Shown here one piece after another: positions 21,717 through 30,597 of a stretch of DNA of 33,168 bases. Source of the DNA: a bacterium (GTDB lineage Bacteria; UBA9089; CG2-30-40-21; SBAY01). A program made the translations under genes and the position numbers. How positions within the stretch are numbered: position 1 is the stretch's first letter; every line of letters begins with the position of its first letter. The stretch is taken from the NCBI GenBank assembly GCA_040757115.1, contig JBFLYA010000014.1, positions 1 through 33,168 of the forward strand. Direction: 5' to 3'. The notes beneath the pieces were generated by a model, which saw nothing but the letters and a program-made list of their open reading frames with translations, did no database searches and was not told where the DNA came from.

Positions 21717-22649
21717 TTATCTTTTTTTTAAATTATTTAGTTCTTCTTTTGCCTCTTTATTAGCAGGATTTATTTTTAAAACAGTTTTCAACTCCTTTTC
21801 TGCCGAGGCAATGTCTCCTTGATTTTTATGAATCTTCCCTAATTTATAATGGGCTATCTCTGAACTGCGGTTTAATTTAAGTATTGCTTTATATTCATCT
21901 TTCGCATGCTCCATCAAATCCTGTTGATAATAGAGTTCAGCCATCACTGTCCGAATTTTAATACTAATAGCCTTATCCAAATTTGGTATATTAACCGCAT
22001 TACGAAATGCAGATAAAGCATTATTAGGCATTCCCTTTACTTTATATACCCAGCCAATATTATACCAGGCAGAAACATCATCAGGATTAAGTGTTTTAGC
22101 CTGCGTATATTCCTCAATAGCATCATTATACAACCCTTTTTTGAAGTAAATATGTCCTAAATAAATATGTGTTTCTGGAGTTTCAAATTTCCCTTTTAAT
22201 GATTTTTTTAATGCAGATTGAGCTTGCTCGTAATAATCTTTTCCCTTTGCGTATCTACTTAACTTAAAATATGCTATCCCACATTGATAATGAACTTGAG
22301 GTGAGATTTTCTCCTCTTTTTCATCTAATTTAATTGCATTTTGATAATATTTAAGGCTATTTTCAAGTAAAATCGCTACTTCTTTTTCATTTCCCTTGAG
22401 TTCTTCCTCCAGTGCCTTATGATAATAACACTCTCCCAATGAAATATATGCCTCGATATTAGCCGGGTCTTTTTCTAATATCTTTTTGTATTTTAAAGAT
22501 ATATCTTGTTTGGGAGTATAAGTCTTACTTATCCCTAAAAATATAAGGCTGATGAAAATAAGAAGTAAGATTATTTTTATAATAAAATTAGGTCTTTTGT
22601 CTTTACCTCGATATATACTTTTTTTACGGACCGGGCTATATACTTTCAT
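21717..22649 (-). CDS. membrane-anchored TPR protein
   Basis: 310 residues: a basic N-terminus, one membrane helix (22-40), then tetratricopeptide repeats from about residue 50 to the end (for example PANIEAYISLGECYYHKALE, PETHIYLGHIYFKKGLYNDA and DDVSAWYNIGWVYKVKGMPN). It is probably an envelope scaffold or assembly factor with its repeats outside the membrane; the partner is unknown. The ATG at 22649 has AGGAG 6 nt upstream. The frame remains open to 22829, but those 60 residues are translated mobile-element DNA. It lies upstream of mreB and may share an envelope role. Confidence 0.85.
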   Translation of the reverse strand: MKVYSPVRKKSIYRGKDKRPNFIIKIILLLIFISLIFLGISKTYTPKQDISLKYKKILEKDPANIEAYISLGECYYHKALEEELKGNEKEVAILLENSLKYYQNAIKLDEKEEKISPQVHYQCGIAYFKLSRYAKGKDYYEQAQSALKKSLKGKFETPETHIYLGHIYFKKGLYNDAIEEYTQAKTLNPDDVSAWYNIGWVYKVKGMPNNALSAFRNAVNIPNLDKAISIKIRTVMAELYYQQDLMEHAKDEYKAILKLNRSSEIAHYKLGKIHKNQGDIASAEKELKTVLKINPANKEAKEELNNLKKR

Positions 22650-22759
22650 TGTTACTCCTTGATTGAGCCTGTGATTCAGACACTGGACATCAGACACAAG
22701 ACTATAGACTCTATTTATGGAGGAAATTAGTGACATTTGGGAAACCATCCTCAAAACTT

Positions 22760-23262
22760 GGTGGTGTCTGAAAATAACTCTAATAGTGAAATCTATGCAG
22801 ATTTGGTGTCCAAAAGGGATTTCCTCCAAAGAGCAAAATGCAAAACTCGTTTATAGTTTATGGTTTATAGTTTATAGTCTATAGTCCTTCAACTATCTAC
22901 TATCAACTATAAACTATCTTTGCCAAAGTTCAGTAAAATTATCTCTTTCCTTTCAGCGTTAAAATACTTGAAGCAAAGATATTACCAAATTCCTCCAACT
23001 CTTTGAGAAACCATACTACTTCCTATTGCTCACCAATTCTTCTTTGAGAGACACTATCCTTTGGCAACTTATCGATGAATTCTATAAGTCGCAGAGTAAA
23101 GTTATACAGTCTTTTCTTGAAGTCCTTTTTGAAATTTGATTTGTAATTTTGCATTTTGATATTTGATATTTTACAGGTCTAACTCTCAGTCATCTCTCCC
23201 AAATCCTATTTTGCAGAACCCTATACACTATTTTAACCTTTATGCTAGATTAAGACACCACC
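22760..23262. mobile_element. GGTGGTGTCT-ended element with 8-bp target duplication, copy 2
   Basis: The ends GGTGGTGTCT (22760-22769) and AGACACCACC (23253-23262) are flanked by perfect CAAAACTT duplications (22752-22759 and 23263-23270). It matches copy 1 (3140-3560) in inverted orientation, including the last about 60 bp at each end. It carries a decayed four-helix-bundle gene, and a TTTATAG heptamer inverted pair (22848-22915) has been added near one end. Confidence 0.88.
22939..23154 (-). pseudogene. four-helix-bundle (S23/IVP-type) protein relic inside the element
   Basis: From the ATG at 23154 the frame reads MQNYKSNFKKDFKKRLYNFT, then LRLIEFIDKLPKDSVSQRRIGEQ and a TAG (23023-23025). 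It continues in the same frame with WFLKELEEFGNIFASSILTL, then KGKR and TAA at 22939. These are the first and last helices of the four-helix-bundle/S23 family, from memory about 120 residues long; here only about 72 codons remain, so the central helices are deleted. The family is often found in rRNA intervening sequences or scattered in candidate-phylum genomes; its function is not established. Confidence 0.75.
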
Positions 23263-23454
23263 CAAAACTTCACTCCCTGAATTTTTCCTAAACCTTACCT
23301 ATGTCCGTGACAATGTCAGTGAAGAAACTCCTTCAACTCATCCAATACTTCCAACTCTTTCTACTCTTTCAACTCTTCCAGCAGAAGTATAGGCAGGTCT
23401 CCTCATCCTTCATTCTTCTGCAATTTCTGCCTACTTTAGTCTGAAGTCTGATGT

Positions 23455-24162
23455 CTATAGTCTACTGTCTGAATCACAGGCCCCTTGTAAGACAATTGTT
23501 AATTCACCCTTTGGTAGAGTTAAATTAAGTTTTTCAATCACTTCGCTTATCCTTCCTCGAAGGACTTCTTCAAATTTTTTTGTCAATTCTCGCATCACCG
23601 CCATTTGTCTATCTCCAAGAATTTCTAAGATATCATTTAGACTCTTGAGGATACGGTGCGGGGATTCAAAAAATACCACCACCCTTTTTTCTTCCTTTAA
23701 TTTTTTGAGAAGTCTTATGCGGTTTTTGTGAGTAGATGGCAAAAATCCTTCAAAGATAAAATGTTTTGTCGGAAAACCTGAAATGACTAATGCTGTAAGA
23801 ATAGCTGTTGGACCAGGAATCGGAACTATTCGTATTTTATTTTCTATTGCCTGACAGACTAAATCATACCCCGGGTCTGATACGCCAGGCATCCCGGCAT
23901 CCGAAACTAAAGCTATATCCCTACCTTTTTGTAATAAGTTAATGAGATACTTACCTTTTTTAAACTTGTTATGTTGATAGTAAGAGGTAATTTCAGTTTT
24001 GATTTGATAATGATTTAAAAGTTTTTTTGTAACCCTTGTATCTTCAGCGGCAATTAAATCTACCTCTCTGAGGACGCGCAATGCCCTTAAGGTAATATCT
24101 TCTATGTTTCCAATTGGAGTCCCACATAGATAAAGTGTTCCCACTGATACTTTTTTATCCAT
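23455..24162 (-). CDS. rsmI: 16S rRNA (cytidine-1402-2'-O)-methyltransferase
   Basis: 235 residues, tetrapyrrole-methylase fold acting on rRNA. It 2'-O-methylates C1402 in the decoding centre together with RsmH. Motifs are GTLYLCGTPIGNIEDITLRA, AAEDTRVTKKLL, LVSDAGMPGVSDPG, IPGPTAILTAL and FFESPHRI. It ends right after PKGELTIVLQGA; the final CDSDSRL and stop are encoded by a heptamer repeat. The usual 270-290-residue enzymes have a further C-terminal helical region, missing here. The catalytic fold looks complete, so activity is likely kept. Confidence 0.94.
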   Translation of the reverse strand: MDKKVSVGTLYLCGTPIGNIEDITLRALRVLREVDLIAAEDTRVTKKLLNHYQIKTEITSYYQHNKFKKGKYLINLLQKGRDIALVSDAGMPGVSDPGYDLVCQAIENKIRIVPIPGPTAILTALVISGFPTKHFIFEGFLPSTHKNRIRLLKKLKEEKRVVVFFESPHRILKSLNDILEILGDRQMAVMRELTKKFEEVLRGRISEVIEKLNLTLPKGELTIVLQGACDSDSRL

Positions 24163-24192
24163 AATTTTATCTATTAAATGATGATGTTGTTA

Positions 24193-24223
24193 ATTATATC
24201 ATAACTATACCTACCTTTGTCAA
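24193..24223 (-). promoter_or_regulatory. possible rsmI promoter
   Basis: On the minus strand TTGACA (24223-24218) and TATAAT (24198-24193) are perfect hexamers but 19 nt apart, two more than ideal. The rsmI ATG follows about 30 nt downstream with no strong Shine-Dalgarno box. Confidence 0.5.
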
Positions 24224-24304
24224 GAAACTTTTGCACGATAACAAAATATTATAGTAGTTATTAACGAAAATTTCTCATAGAACAGATATAGCAACAGGGT
24301 TGAT

Positions 24305-24358
24305 GGTTTATAGTTTATAGTTTATAGTTGATAGTTTCATAGACTATCAACTATCAAC
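24305..24358. repeat. TTTATAG/GTTGATA heptamer hairpin after tupC
   Basis: Three TTTATAG words lead into GTTGATAGT (24327-24335), which pairs perfectly with ACTATCAAC (24343-24351) across a 7-nt loop. It lies between the tupC stop and the rsmI promoter. There is no T-run after it on the minus strand, so I do not call it an intrinsic terminator. Confidence 0.7.
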
Positions 24359-24389
24359 AATACTAATGTGAACTTTTGGTTAATACTTA

Positions 24390-25466
24390 CTATGATTTAA
24401 TAGAAACAGGCAACAGATGAACAGAAGTGGCTTTAAATATTAAATAAACTTCAGAACCTGATTTTAGTTCCAGTGAAATTACTGATTGTTTTGTAACAAG
24501 AGAAGTTAGTGATAAATTATTGCAACTAACCTCAACGGAATAAATTGCGCCAATATTCTCAATTTTTTTAATTTCCCCTTTAAAGCAGTTGCGTGCTGAG
24601 GAAACAATGGGAGTTTTTGAAATTAAGATATCTTCAGGTCTTATAATTCCTGTCACCTTACCGGATAATATATTATTTACAACATTTATTTTTAAGCCAC
24701 CTGCCAGAAGATAAGTTTCTTCCCTTTCTTTTAAAATCTCACCTGAAAATATATTTTCTGAAAGTGAAAATTCAGCAATATCTACGGATAATGGAGTTTC
24801 AAAAATATCTTTACTATTTCCTTCCTGAACGATTTCTCCGTTTTTTAAAAAAAATATTTTATTAGCAAAATGTCTTGCTTGAAGTAAATTGTGAGTGGTA
24901 AGAATTATTGTTTTTTTTGATTGGACAAGTTCAAAAATAATCTCTTGAATCCTTTTTGTAGTTATTGGGTCTAAATTACTTGTTGGCTCATCAAGAAGGA
25001 ATAAATCAGGATTAACCATCAAAACTCTGGCAAGTTGTAATCTCTGTTTTTCTCCACCTGAAAGTTTTTTGGCATCTTTGTCTATTTTATCAGACAATCC
25101 AATCCTATGAATTATCTCTTCGATTTGAGGTTTTTCAATCTTTAATTTGCGATAATTCAAAGGATAAATAATATTCTGGTAAACAGTTCCTTCTAAAATA
25201 ATTGGATTCTGAAAGACAAAACCAATTTTTCGTCGGCAATTCAATTTATCTCTTGAGGTAAATTTAGCCGAAGAATCTCCGTTATAAAATATCTCTCCTG
25301 AAGTAGGTTTATCAAGAAGTCCGATTATTCTTAAAAACGTGGTTTTACCTGCACCATTTGGACCAATGAGGACATTTATATTTTCAGGTCCAAAATTTAA
25401 GTTTATATCTTTTAAGATATTTAATCTACCAATTTTTTTATTTAGGCTTTTTACTTTTATATTCAT
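24390..25466 (-). CDS. tupC: tungstate ABC transporter ATP-binding protein
   Basis: 358 residues. The nucleotide-binding domain has Walker A GPNGAGKT (35-42), Q-loop near Q86, signature LSGGEKQ (135-141) and Walker B LFLLDEP (155-161). Residues about 260-355 form a TOBE-like oxyanion-binding domain (CFKGEIKKIENIGAIYSVEV), which in molybdate/tungstate transporters can sense the anion and inhibit transport. It overlaps tupB by 4 nt. The Tup assignment rests on TupA. Confidence 0.92.
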   Translation of the reverse strand: MNIKVKSLNKKIGRLNILKDINLNFGPENINVLIGPNGAGKTTFLRIIGLLDKPTSGEIFYNGDSSAKFTSRDKLNCRRKIGFVFQNPIILEGTVYQNIIYPLNYRKLKIEKPQIEEIIHRIGLSDKIDKDAKKLSGGEKQRLQLARVLMVNPDLFLLDEPTSNLDPITTKRIQEIIFELVQSKKTIILTTHNLLQARHFANKIFFLKNGEIVQEGNSKDIFETPLSVDIAEFSLSENIFSGEILKEREETYLLAGGLKINVVNNILSGKVTGIIRPEDILISKTPIVSSARNCFKGEIKKIENIGAIYSVEVSCNNLSLTSLVTKQSVISLELKSGSEVYLIFKATSVHLLPVSIKS

Positions 25467-26149
25467 TTTCCCTGTATTATTTGTAAAGGTATATTTATAA
25501 TTACGGCTATAAAAAGAAGCACAATACCTATGGCAATCCCTGTTTCAAAATTCCCTTTCATTGTCTCAAGTGCAATTGTTGTCGTCATAACTCTTGTCTC
25601 GCCTTTTATATTTCCGCCTACCATTAAAGTCATACCCGTTTCTCCAATAATTCTTGAAAAACCGGTAATTATAGCGGTCAGGAAGGCAAATTTTCCTTCT
25701 TTAATTAATGTTAAAGCCATCTGAGACCTGCTTGCACCCAGAGAGTAAGCAATATCTTTGACATCTTTAGCAATTCCTTTTAAGGCAGAAAGAGAGAGGG
25801 CACAAATTATTGGTGTGGCAAGGAGTGCCTGAGCAATTATTATGGCAGAGGGTGTGAAAAGTAAGCCAAATACACCAGCAGGTCCTTTTCTTGATAAAAA
25901 TATATAGACTAAAAGTCCAATCAATACTGCCGGGAGTGCAAGCCAGGTATTGATTATACCAACAAGGACTCTCTTGAATTTGAATTCTTTGATAGCAAAA
26001 TAGAGACCTATTGGTATTCCAAAAATTCCAGCAATAATAGTTGCACTTCCAGAAACTACTATTGAAAGAAGAACAATTTCAATTATCTCCTTTTTGGGAG
26101 GCAATAAAAGTAAAAATCCCTGTTTTATTCCTTCATATAGATATTCCAT
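25463..26149 (-). CDS. tupB: tungstate ABC transporter permease
   Basis: 228 residues, five or six membrane helices, with the ABC permease loop DIAYSLGASRSQMALTLIKE (EAA-type coupling helix) and SRIIGETGMTLMVGGNIKG. TupB is the membrane subunit that carries tungstate inward. It begins on the last base of the tupA stop (TAATG). Confidence 0.94.
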   Translation of the reverse strand: MEYLYEGIKQGFLLLLPPKKEIIEIVLLSIVVSGSATIIAGIFGIPIGLYFAIKEFKFKRVLVGIINTWLALPAVLIGLLVYIFLSRKGPAGVFGLLFTPSAIIIAQALLATPIICALSLSALKGIAKDVKDIAYSLGASRSQMALTLIKEGKFAFLTAIITGFSRIIGETGMTLMVGGNIKGETRVMTTTIALETMKGNFETGIAIGIVLLFIAVIINIPLQIIQGK

Positions 26150-26979
26150 TAGAATTTCACCACATCAGGAAAATAAAGTGGTTCTCCAAATTTTTTAATC
26201 CCAAAATTTTTAATAATTTTTTGCCCCTCATAACTTCTTATAAAATCTGCAAATTTTTGGGCTAACTTAAAATTTACCCGGGGAAATTTTGTTGGAGAAA
26301 CAACGATTACTGAATACGGGTTATAAAGTATGGAGTCACCTTCAACAAGTATTTCAAGCACATCAATCTCTTTTTTATGAGATAGCCAGGTGGCGCGGTC
26401 AACAAGGCAATATGCATTTTTCTCCTGGGCAATTCTTAAAGTCATCTCCATTCCTGTGCCACTTTCAATATAAAAGTCTCCAGATGGTTTTATATTTAAT
26501 TGTTTCCATATATTTAATTCTTTTTTATGTGTCCCTGAATCATCTCCGCGTGAAACAAAAGGTGTTTTTGATTGATATATTTTTTTAAATGAATTTAATG
26601 CCTTATCCTCTTTTATTCCAGCCGGGTCATTTTTAGGGCCTACAATTAAGAAATCATTATGCATCACATCAAGTCTTTTTATACCATAACCATCCTGGAC
26701 AAATTGTTCCTCTGACACCCTATCGTGAACTAAAAGCACATCAGCATTTCCATCCTTAGCAAGACGAATTGCCTGTCCTGTGCCAACGGCAATTACCTTA
26801 ACAGAACAATCATATTTTTTCTCAAATGCAGGAATTAGCACATCAAATAGACCCGAGTCCAGTGTGGATGTTGTTGAAGTAAGAATAAGTTTTTGTTTTG
26901 CAAAAGATTGATTATTAAATACAACTAAACTAAAAAACATAAACAAGAAACTAATTGAATGAAAGGTTTTAGGATTCAT
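26149..26979 (-). CDS. tupA: tungstate-binding protein TupA
   Basis: 276 residues with a signal peptide (about 1-27, SFA cleavage). Motifs TTSTLDSG (36-43), VGTGQA (65-70), DVLLVH (80-85), HNDFLIVGPKNDPAGI and RGDDSGTH (144-151) are those of TupA rather than ModA or WtpA. It captures tungstate outside the membrane with high affinity. Tungsten in anaerobes typically serves aldehyde:ferredoxin oxidoreductases and some formate dehydrogenases, which fits the ferredoxin enzymes at 7888-9176. AGGAAG stands 8 nt from the ATG. I see no regulator or Mo/W riboswitch upstream; the upstream DNA is a mobile element. Confidence 0.95.
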   Translation of the reverse strand: MNPKTFHSISFLFMFFSLVVFNNQSFAKQKLILTSTTSTLDSGLFDVLIPAFEKKYDCSVKVIAVGTGQAIRLAKDGNADVLLVHDRVSEEQFVQDGYGIKRLDVMHNDFLIVGPKNDPAGIKEDKALNSFKKIYQSKTPFVSRGDDSGTHKKELNIWKQLNIKPSGDFYIESGTGMEMTLRIAQEKNAYCLVDRATWLSHKKEIDVLEILVEGDSILYNPYSVIVVSPTKFPRVNFKLAQKFADFIRSYEGQKIIKNFGIKKFGEPLYFPDVVKF

Positions 26980-27023
26980 ATTGTTAACTTCCTGATTTCT
27001 GCAATAATGATGTTGTTATTTTT

Positions 27024-27259
27024 GTAACCGTTCAGGTGGTGTAACAAAAGGAGATGTGGAGATTAAGGAGATAGGGAGATATTATAAAAAAATTGAAATT
27101 AATAGAAACTAATAGAAATTTATGGAAATTTGTTGTTTTCCACAATCAATTTCTACCTATTTCTATAAATTTCAATCTATTTCTATTATCTTATCTCCAT
27201 ATCACTCTTATCTCCTTATCCCCTTTCTTACACTTTTGATATATAGCCTGAACGGTTAC
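27024..27259. mobile_element. MITE-like element with GTAA ends, copy 2
   Basis: GTAACCGTTCAGG...CCTGAACGGTTAC with perfect inverted ends and an interior nearly identical to 898-1134. It lies 45 bp upstream of tupA, between it and the end of the TPR-ATPase gene. No target duplication is evident. Confidence 0.75.
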
Positions 27260-27483
27260 TGTAAAATGAAAATGTATAACTGAAAGGTAATGAGTCTTGC
27301 GAAGGACTAAAATTTCCCATTTTTCATTTCCTATTTTACATTTTACATTTATTTTTCCTTTGCGTCTCTGCGATGAATTAGTCTAATCGCACAGGTTGCA
27401 ATCTTTCATTCTTCTGCAATTTCTGCCCGCTTTAGTCTGATGTCTGAATTACAGTTTCATCAAAATGGAAATGGGAAGAAAGA
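27260..27483. other. gene-free repeat DNA after the three-gene operon
   Basis: TGTAAAATGAAAATG (27260-27274) faces CATTTTTCATTTCC and ATTTTACATTTTACA (27319-27350), an inverted pair. GCGTCTCTGCGATGAATTAG and a stretch shared with 23410-23450 (CATTCTTCTGCAATTTCTGC) follow. No terminator-like hairpin with a T-run is visible behind the operon. Confidence 0.5.
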
Positions 27484-30400
27484 TTATGCTTTTAGAAGAT
27501 TTAGGCACTTCTGATACCAGGGATGCTCTCTGGGAAGGGTCTTCTCAAAGATGCTTAATGCCAGATTAAATAACTTAATCGCCTCCTCCTTCTTCCCTGT
27601 ATCACGATAAGCAATTCCTAAGTTCATCTGGCATAAGGCATAATCTGGATGGTTCTGCATCTGGTTATCTTCATATATCCTTATTGCCTTCTGATATGCC
27701 TCTATTGCCCGCTCATAGTCTAATTTGTTCCGATAAGCCTCCCCTAAGTTCATCTGGCATAAGGCATAGTCAGGATGGTTCTGCATCCTGTTCTGCTCAT
27801 ATATCCTTATTGCCTTCTGATATGCCTCTATTGCCCGCTCATAGTCTAATTTGTTCTGATAAGCCTCCCCTAAGTTCATCTGGCATAAGGCATAGTCTGG
27901 ATGGTTCTGCATCTGGTTATCTTCATATATCCTTATTGCCATCTTAAATGCCTCTATTGCCCGCTCATAGTCTAATTTGGCATCATAAGCAAGTCCTAAG
28001 TTCATCTGGCAGCCGGCATATTCAGGATGGTTCTGCATCTGGTTGGCAGAATAAATCTTAATCGCCTCTTGATATGCCTCAATTGCCCGCTCATAGTCTA
28101 ATTTCTCCCAATAAGCAGTCCCTAAGTTCACCTGGCATTTGGCATAGTCTGGATGGTTCTGCATCTGGTTATCTCCATATATCCTTATTGCCTTCTGATA
28201 CGCCTCTATTGCCCAGTCATAGTTTAATTTGCCAGCATAAGCATTCCCTAAGCTCATCTGGCATAAGGCATAGAATGGATGGTTCTGCATCTGGTTTGCA
28301 GAATAAATCTTAATCGCCTCTTGAAATGCCTCAATTGCCCGGTCATAGTCTAATTTGCCATCATAAGCAATCCCTAAGTTCATCTGGCATAAGGCATAGT
28401 CTGGATGGTTCTGCATCTGGTTATCTTCATATATCCTTATTGCCATCTTAAATGCCTCTATTGCCCGCTCATAGTCTAATTCCTTAGCATAAGCAATCCC
28501 CAGTCTCTGCAGTTCATCAGGAGATATTGGCTCTTGAGGTAATTCTTTCTTTTCTTTTTCTTCCTTAAAAGGCAATATTTGTTTTATAATCTCTGTGATA
28601 ATTTCTCTTACCTCTTTGGTTTGGCGATTGATAATGTCCTCATTGGGTGTTTCTAAATACCCGGCAATTATCCTTAAGGGAAAGAGAAAGGCTACTTTAT
28701 CCTTTATCTCAGATACCTCAAGGGTATCAATGAAATATAGGACACTCTGAGGTCTATTTTCTTTTAAAATCTCAATAAGAAGCTGAACAAGGAGACGCTC
28801 AAAGCCTACCTCCTCTTCCTTGATTTTATTCTTATCCAGGATAATTCTGATTTTAATGAGTTTATTTATATATTCTTTCATCCTTTTAAGATTCTCTTTA
28901 AGGGCTAAATCAAGGGTTGCATCCACATAGAATCTAAGTAATAGTGCCAGGCTTGATTTAATCTCTAATCCCTCTTTTTCTAAAAGTGCCAGGTCAGTAA
29001 TCTTTTCCAGGCAGGTTAGTGTCTCTTCATACCGACCAAGTAAATTCAATACTGACACTTTATTTATCAAGGATTGAATATCTTGCGGGTCTTTCTCTAT
29101 CGCTTTATTAAAGCAATTAAGGGCTTGTGCATAATCACCAAACCTGAGAAATGCCTTTCCCCTACCAGCCCAGAGGGAGGGAATATCTGGATATTGGAAG
29201 ACTGCCTGGTTATAATATTCTAATGCATCTTTGTCCCAGGCTATCTTTAATAGCCTTTCTCCCTTATCTACTATCTCTTTTATCTTCCTCTTTTTTACCT
29301 CTTTGAGATAGCTCAGGTGCACCTCAATCAAGTTTCTCTTTTGAAAAGAATCCACATTTTTACATTCCTCTTCCATATTTTCTATCTCTAAATCAAGTTC
29401 TGGGAGTGAATACCAGAGGCTGATGAACCTTAAAAGCCATTCAAACCTCTTTCTCTGAGTAGTAGATGAGCGCATCTGATACCATATTCTAAATAACTGT
29501 TCTACGACATCATAATAGAATGTGCCTCTTTTTTTCCCTTTTTGCACAGGTTTAAGGTATCCATCATCCACTAATACCTTGATCACAGCGGTTGTCTTAT
29601 TGAGGGGGAACCTCAAGAGTTTTGCAATGTATGAAGGAGAGATACCTTCTTCCATATCAGTAATATCTATCTTAGAAAAGCCTGCCATAATCTGGCGTTT
29701 TTGGGGAGATAATGCCTCCATCTTTGCCTTAAAATATGGGGTCATTTCACTGATAAGTTTATCAAAGGCATCTTCTACCGCGGGGAGTTTACCCGCAGTA
29801 AGTATCTGGAATAGAAAGAGGAGTAAGCGCGGATTCCCACCTGTCAAATGATAGATAGACTTAATCCTCTGTTCATAGGCAGCAAAAGAGGTAAGTATTT
29901 CCTGGTGCTCAATAGCGGTTGCCCAATTTTTAATAAAGATAAGACCTTGCTCAACAGGTAGCTCAACTAAATTTATCCTTTGAAAAAGGTGGTATAAGGG
30001 AGCCTTATAATCGATGACCTCTTTGAATACAGTAGCGGCACTACCAATAAGTAGCAGGATACCTTCATCCATAAGGAATGTCCGTAGCCTCTTTAAGGAT
30101 AAGGAATCCATAAACCCTGAACTAAGGATCTGGTCAATATTATCTACCAAAAGTAGTATCTTCCTTTTATTATTAGTGGTGAACCTTTCAAGAGAGGCGA
30201 TAATCTCATCCACTAACTTGCGGTCATCCTTTTCATCCTTAATTCTTGCTTCAATCCCATTCATCCAATCAGGAAGGCTACCTAACTCATCTCTTATCTC
30301 CTCAACGAGCCGTTCAAAGAAACCCCGTAAATTAACCACAGTATACTCCTCTTCTGCAAATTGGAGAGGGAGCCATTGTTGCGGAGACTCTTCCTTTATC

Positions 30401-30597
30401 CTGAAGTAGAGCATCCTTAAGAGATGTGTTTTCCCAATTCCCCTTGGACCAGTAATAAGATAATGTTGTAGGTTCTTGTAGTCAGATTGGGCTTTGATAT
30501 TAGATACCATCTCTTCAAACAATTCTTCCCTGCCCGTAAATGTGGCTTTGAGCTCATCATATTTATAATTTAGTGGGTCATAAGGGTATATCTTCAT
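27484..30597 (-). CDS. large ATPase with winged-helix and TPR repeats (STAND/MNS-like)
   Basis: 1037 residues. ATPase: Walker A GPRGIGKT (50-57), Walker B LLLVDNID (148-155), a sensor-like LLLIGSAA (181-188) and GGNPR (253-257), a pattern of the archaeal-ATPase/MNS clade related to STAND switches. A winged-helix-like segment follows at about 300-375 (SPSYIAKLLRFPLNKTTAVI). Then come ordinary TPRs at about 455-535, a helical stretch, and eight C-terminal 42-residue TPRs, of which seven are nearly identical (27622-28503). This architecture suits a nucleotide-dependent switch that reads a protein ligand through its repeats. The ATG at 30597 overlaps the upstream stop (ATGA) and has GGAG 8 nt upstream. 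Function unknown; sensor or effector-controller is inference. Confidence 0.85.
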   Translation of the reverse strand: MKIYPYDPLNYKYDELKATFTGREELFEEMVSNIKAQSDYKNLQHYLITGPRGIGKTHLLRMLYFRIKEESPQQWLPLQFAEEEYTVVNLRGFFERLVEEIRDELGSLPDWMNGIEARIKDEKDDRKLVDEIIASLERFTTNNKRKILLLVDNIDQILSSGFMDSLSLKRLRTFLMDEGILLLIGSAATVFKEVIDYKAPLYHLFQRINLVELPVEQGLIFIKNWATAIEHQEILTSFAAYEQRIKSIYHLTGGNPRLLLFLFQILTAGKLPAVEDAFDKLISEMTPYFKAKMEALSPQKRQIMAGFSKIDITDMEEGISPSYIAKLLRFPLNKTTAVIKVLVDDGYLKPVQKGKKRGTFYYDVVEQLFRIWYQMRSSTTQRKRFEWLLRFISLWYSLPELDLEIENMEEECKNVDSFQKRNLIEVHLSYLKEVKKRKIKEIVDKGERLLKIAWDKDALEYYNQAVFQYPDIPSLWAGRGKAFLRFGDYAQALNCFNKAIEKDPQDIQSLINKVSVLNLLGRYEETLTCLEKITDLALLEKEGLEIKSSLALLLRFYVDATLDLALKENLKRMKEYINKLIKIRIILDKNKIKEEEVGFERLLVQLLIEILKENRPQSVLYFIDTLEVSEIKDKVAFLFPLRIIAGYLETPNEDIINRQTKEVREIITEIIKQILPFKEEKEKKELPQEPISPDELQRLGIAYAKELDYERAIEAFKMAIRIYEDNQMQNHPDYALCQMNLGIAYDGKLDYDRAIEAFQEAIKIYSANQMQNHPFYALCQMSLGNAYAGKLNYDWAIEAYQKAIRIYGDNQMQNHPDYAKCQVNLGTAYWEKLDYERAIEAYQEAIKIYSANQMQNHPEYAGCQMNLGLAYDAKLDYERAIEAFKMAIRIYEDNQMQNHPDYALCQMNLGEAYQNKLDYERAIEAYQKAIRIYEQNRMQNHPDYALCQMNLGEAYRNKLDYERAIEAYQKAIRIYEDNQMQNHPDYALCQMNLGIAYRDTGKKEEAIKLFNLALSIFEKTLPREHPWYQKCLNLLKA
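27622..28503 (-). repeat. seven tandem 126-bp TPR-coding repeats
   Basis: Each unit encodes 42 residues: LG-x-AY-x-x-KLDYERAIEAYQ and then KAIRIYEDNQMQNHPDYALC, ending QMN. Unit boundaries fall every 126 bp from 28503 downward. Long stretches are identical at DNA level between units, including silent positions; the residue after LG, the two after AY and a few inner sites differ. An eighth, diverged unit ends the protein (27484-27621). Confidence 0.95.

Larger units (their letters stand above)
22667..23481. mobile_element. large composite repeat bounded by 16-bp inverted ends
   Basis: GCCTGTGATTCAGACA (22667-22682) and TGTCTGAATCACAGGC (23466-23481) are perfect inverted repeats that continue inward as AGACAC/GTCTGA heptamer words on both sides. 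The whole space between the TPR gene and rsmI is this block, with the GGTGGTGTCT element nested inside. Its right arm supplies the rsmI stop codon. From 23270 to 23440 it is pyrimidine-rich (CTTCAACTC-type words) with no gene. Confidence 0.7.

Noticed and set aside
22650-22829. 60-residue N-terminal extension of the TPR protein
   Set aside because: It is translated mobile-element DNA; the ATG at 22649 has a good Shine-Dalgarno box and leads straight to the basic and membrane segments.
24327-24351. Intrinsic terminator after tupC
   Set aside because: The 9-bp stem is perfect but A/T-rich and not followed by a T-run on the minus strand; it belongs to the heptamer hairpin family.
24390-26979. 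Molybdate (Mod) or archaeal Wtp transporter
   Set aside because: The binding protein has TTSTLDSG, VGTGQA and RGDDSGTH, which are TupA patterns.
27684-28313. Plus-strand reading frames opposite the TPR repeats
   Set aside because: They are periodic antisense shadows of the 126-bp units.
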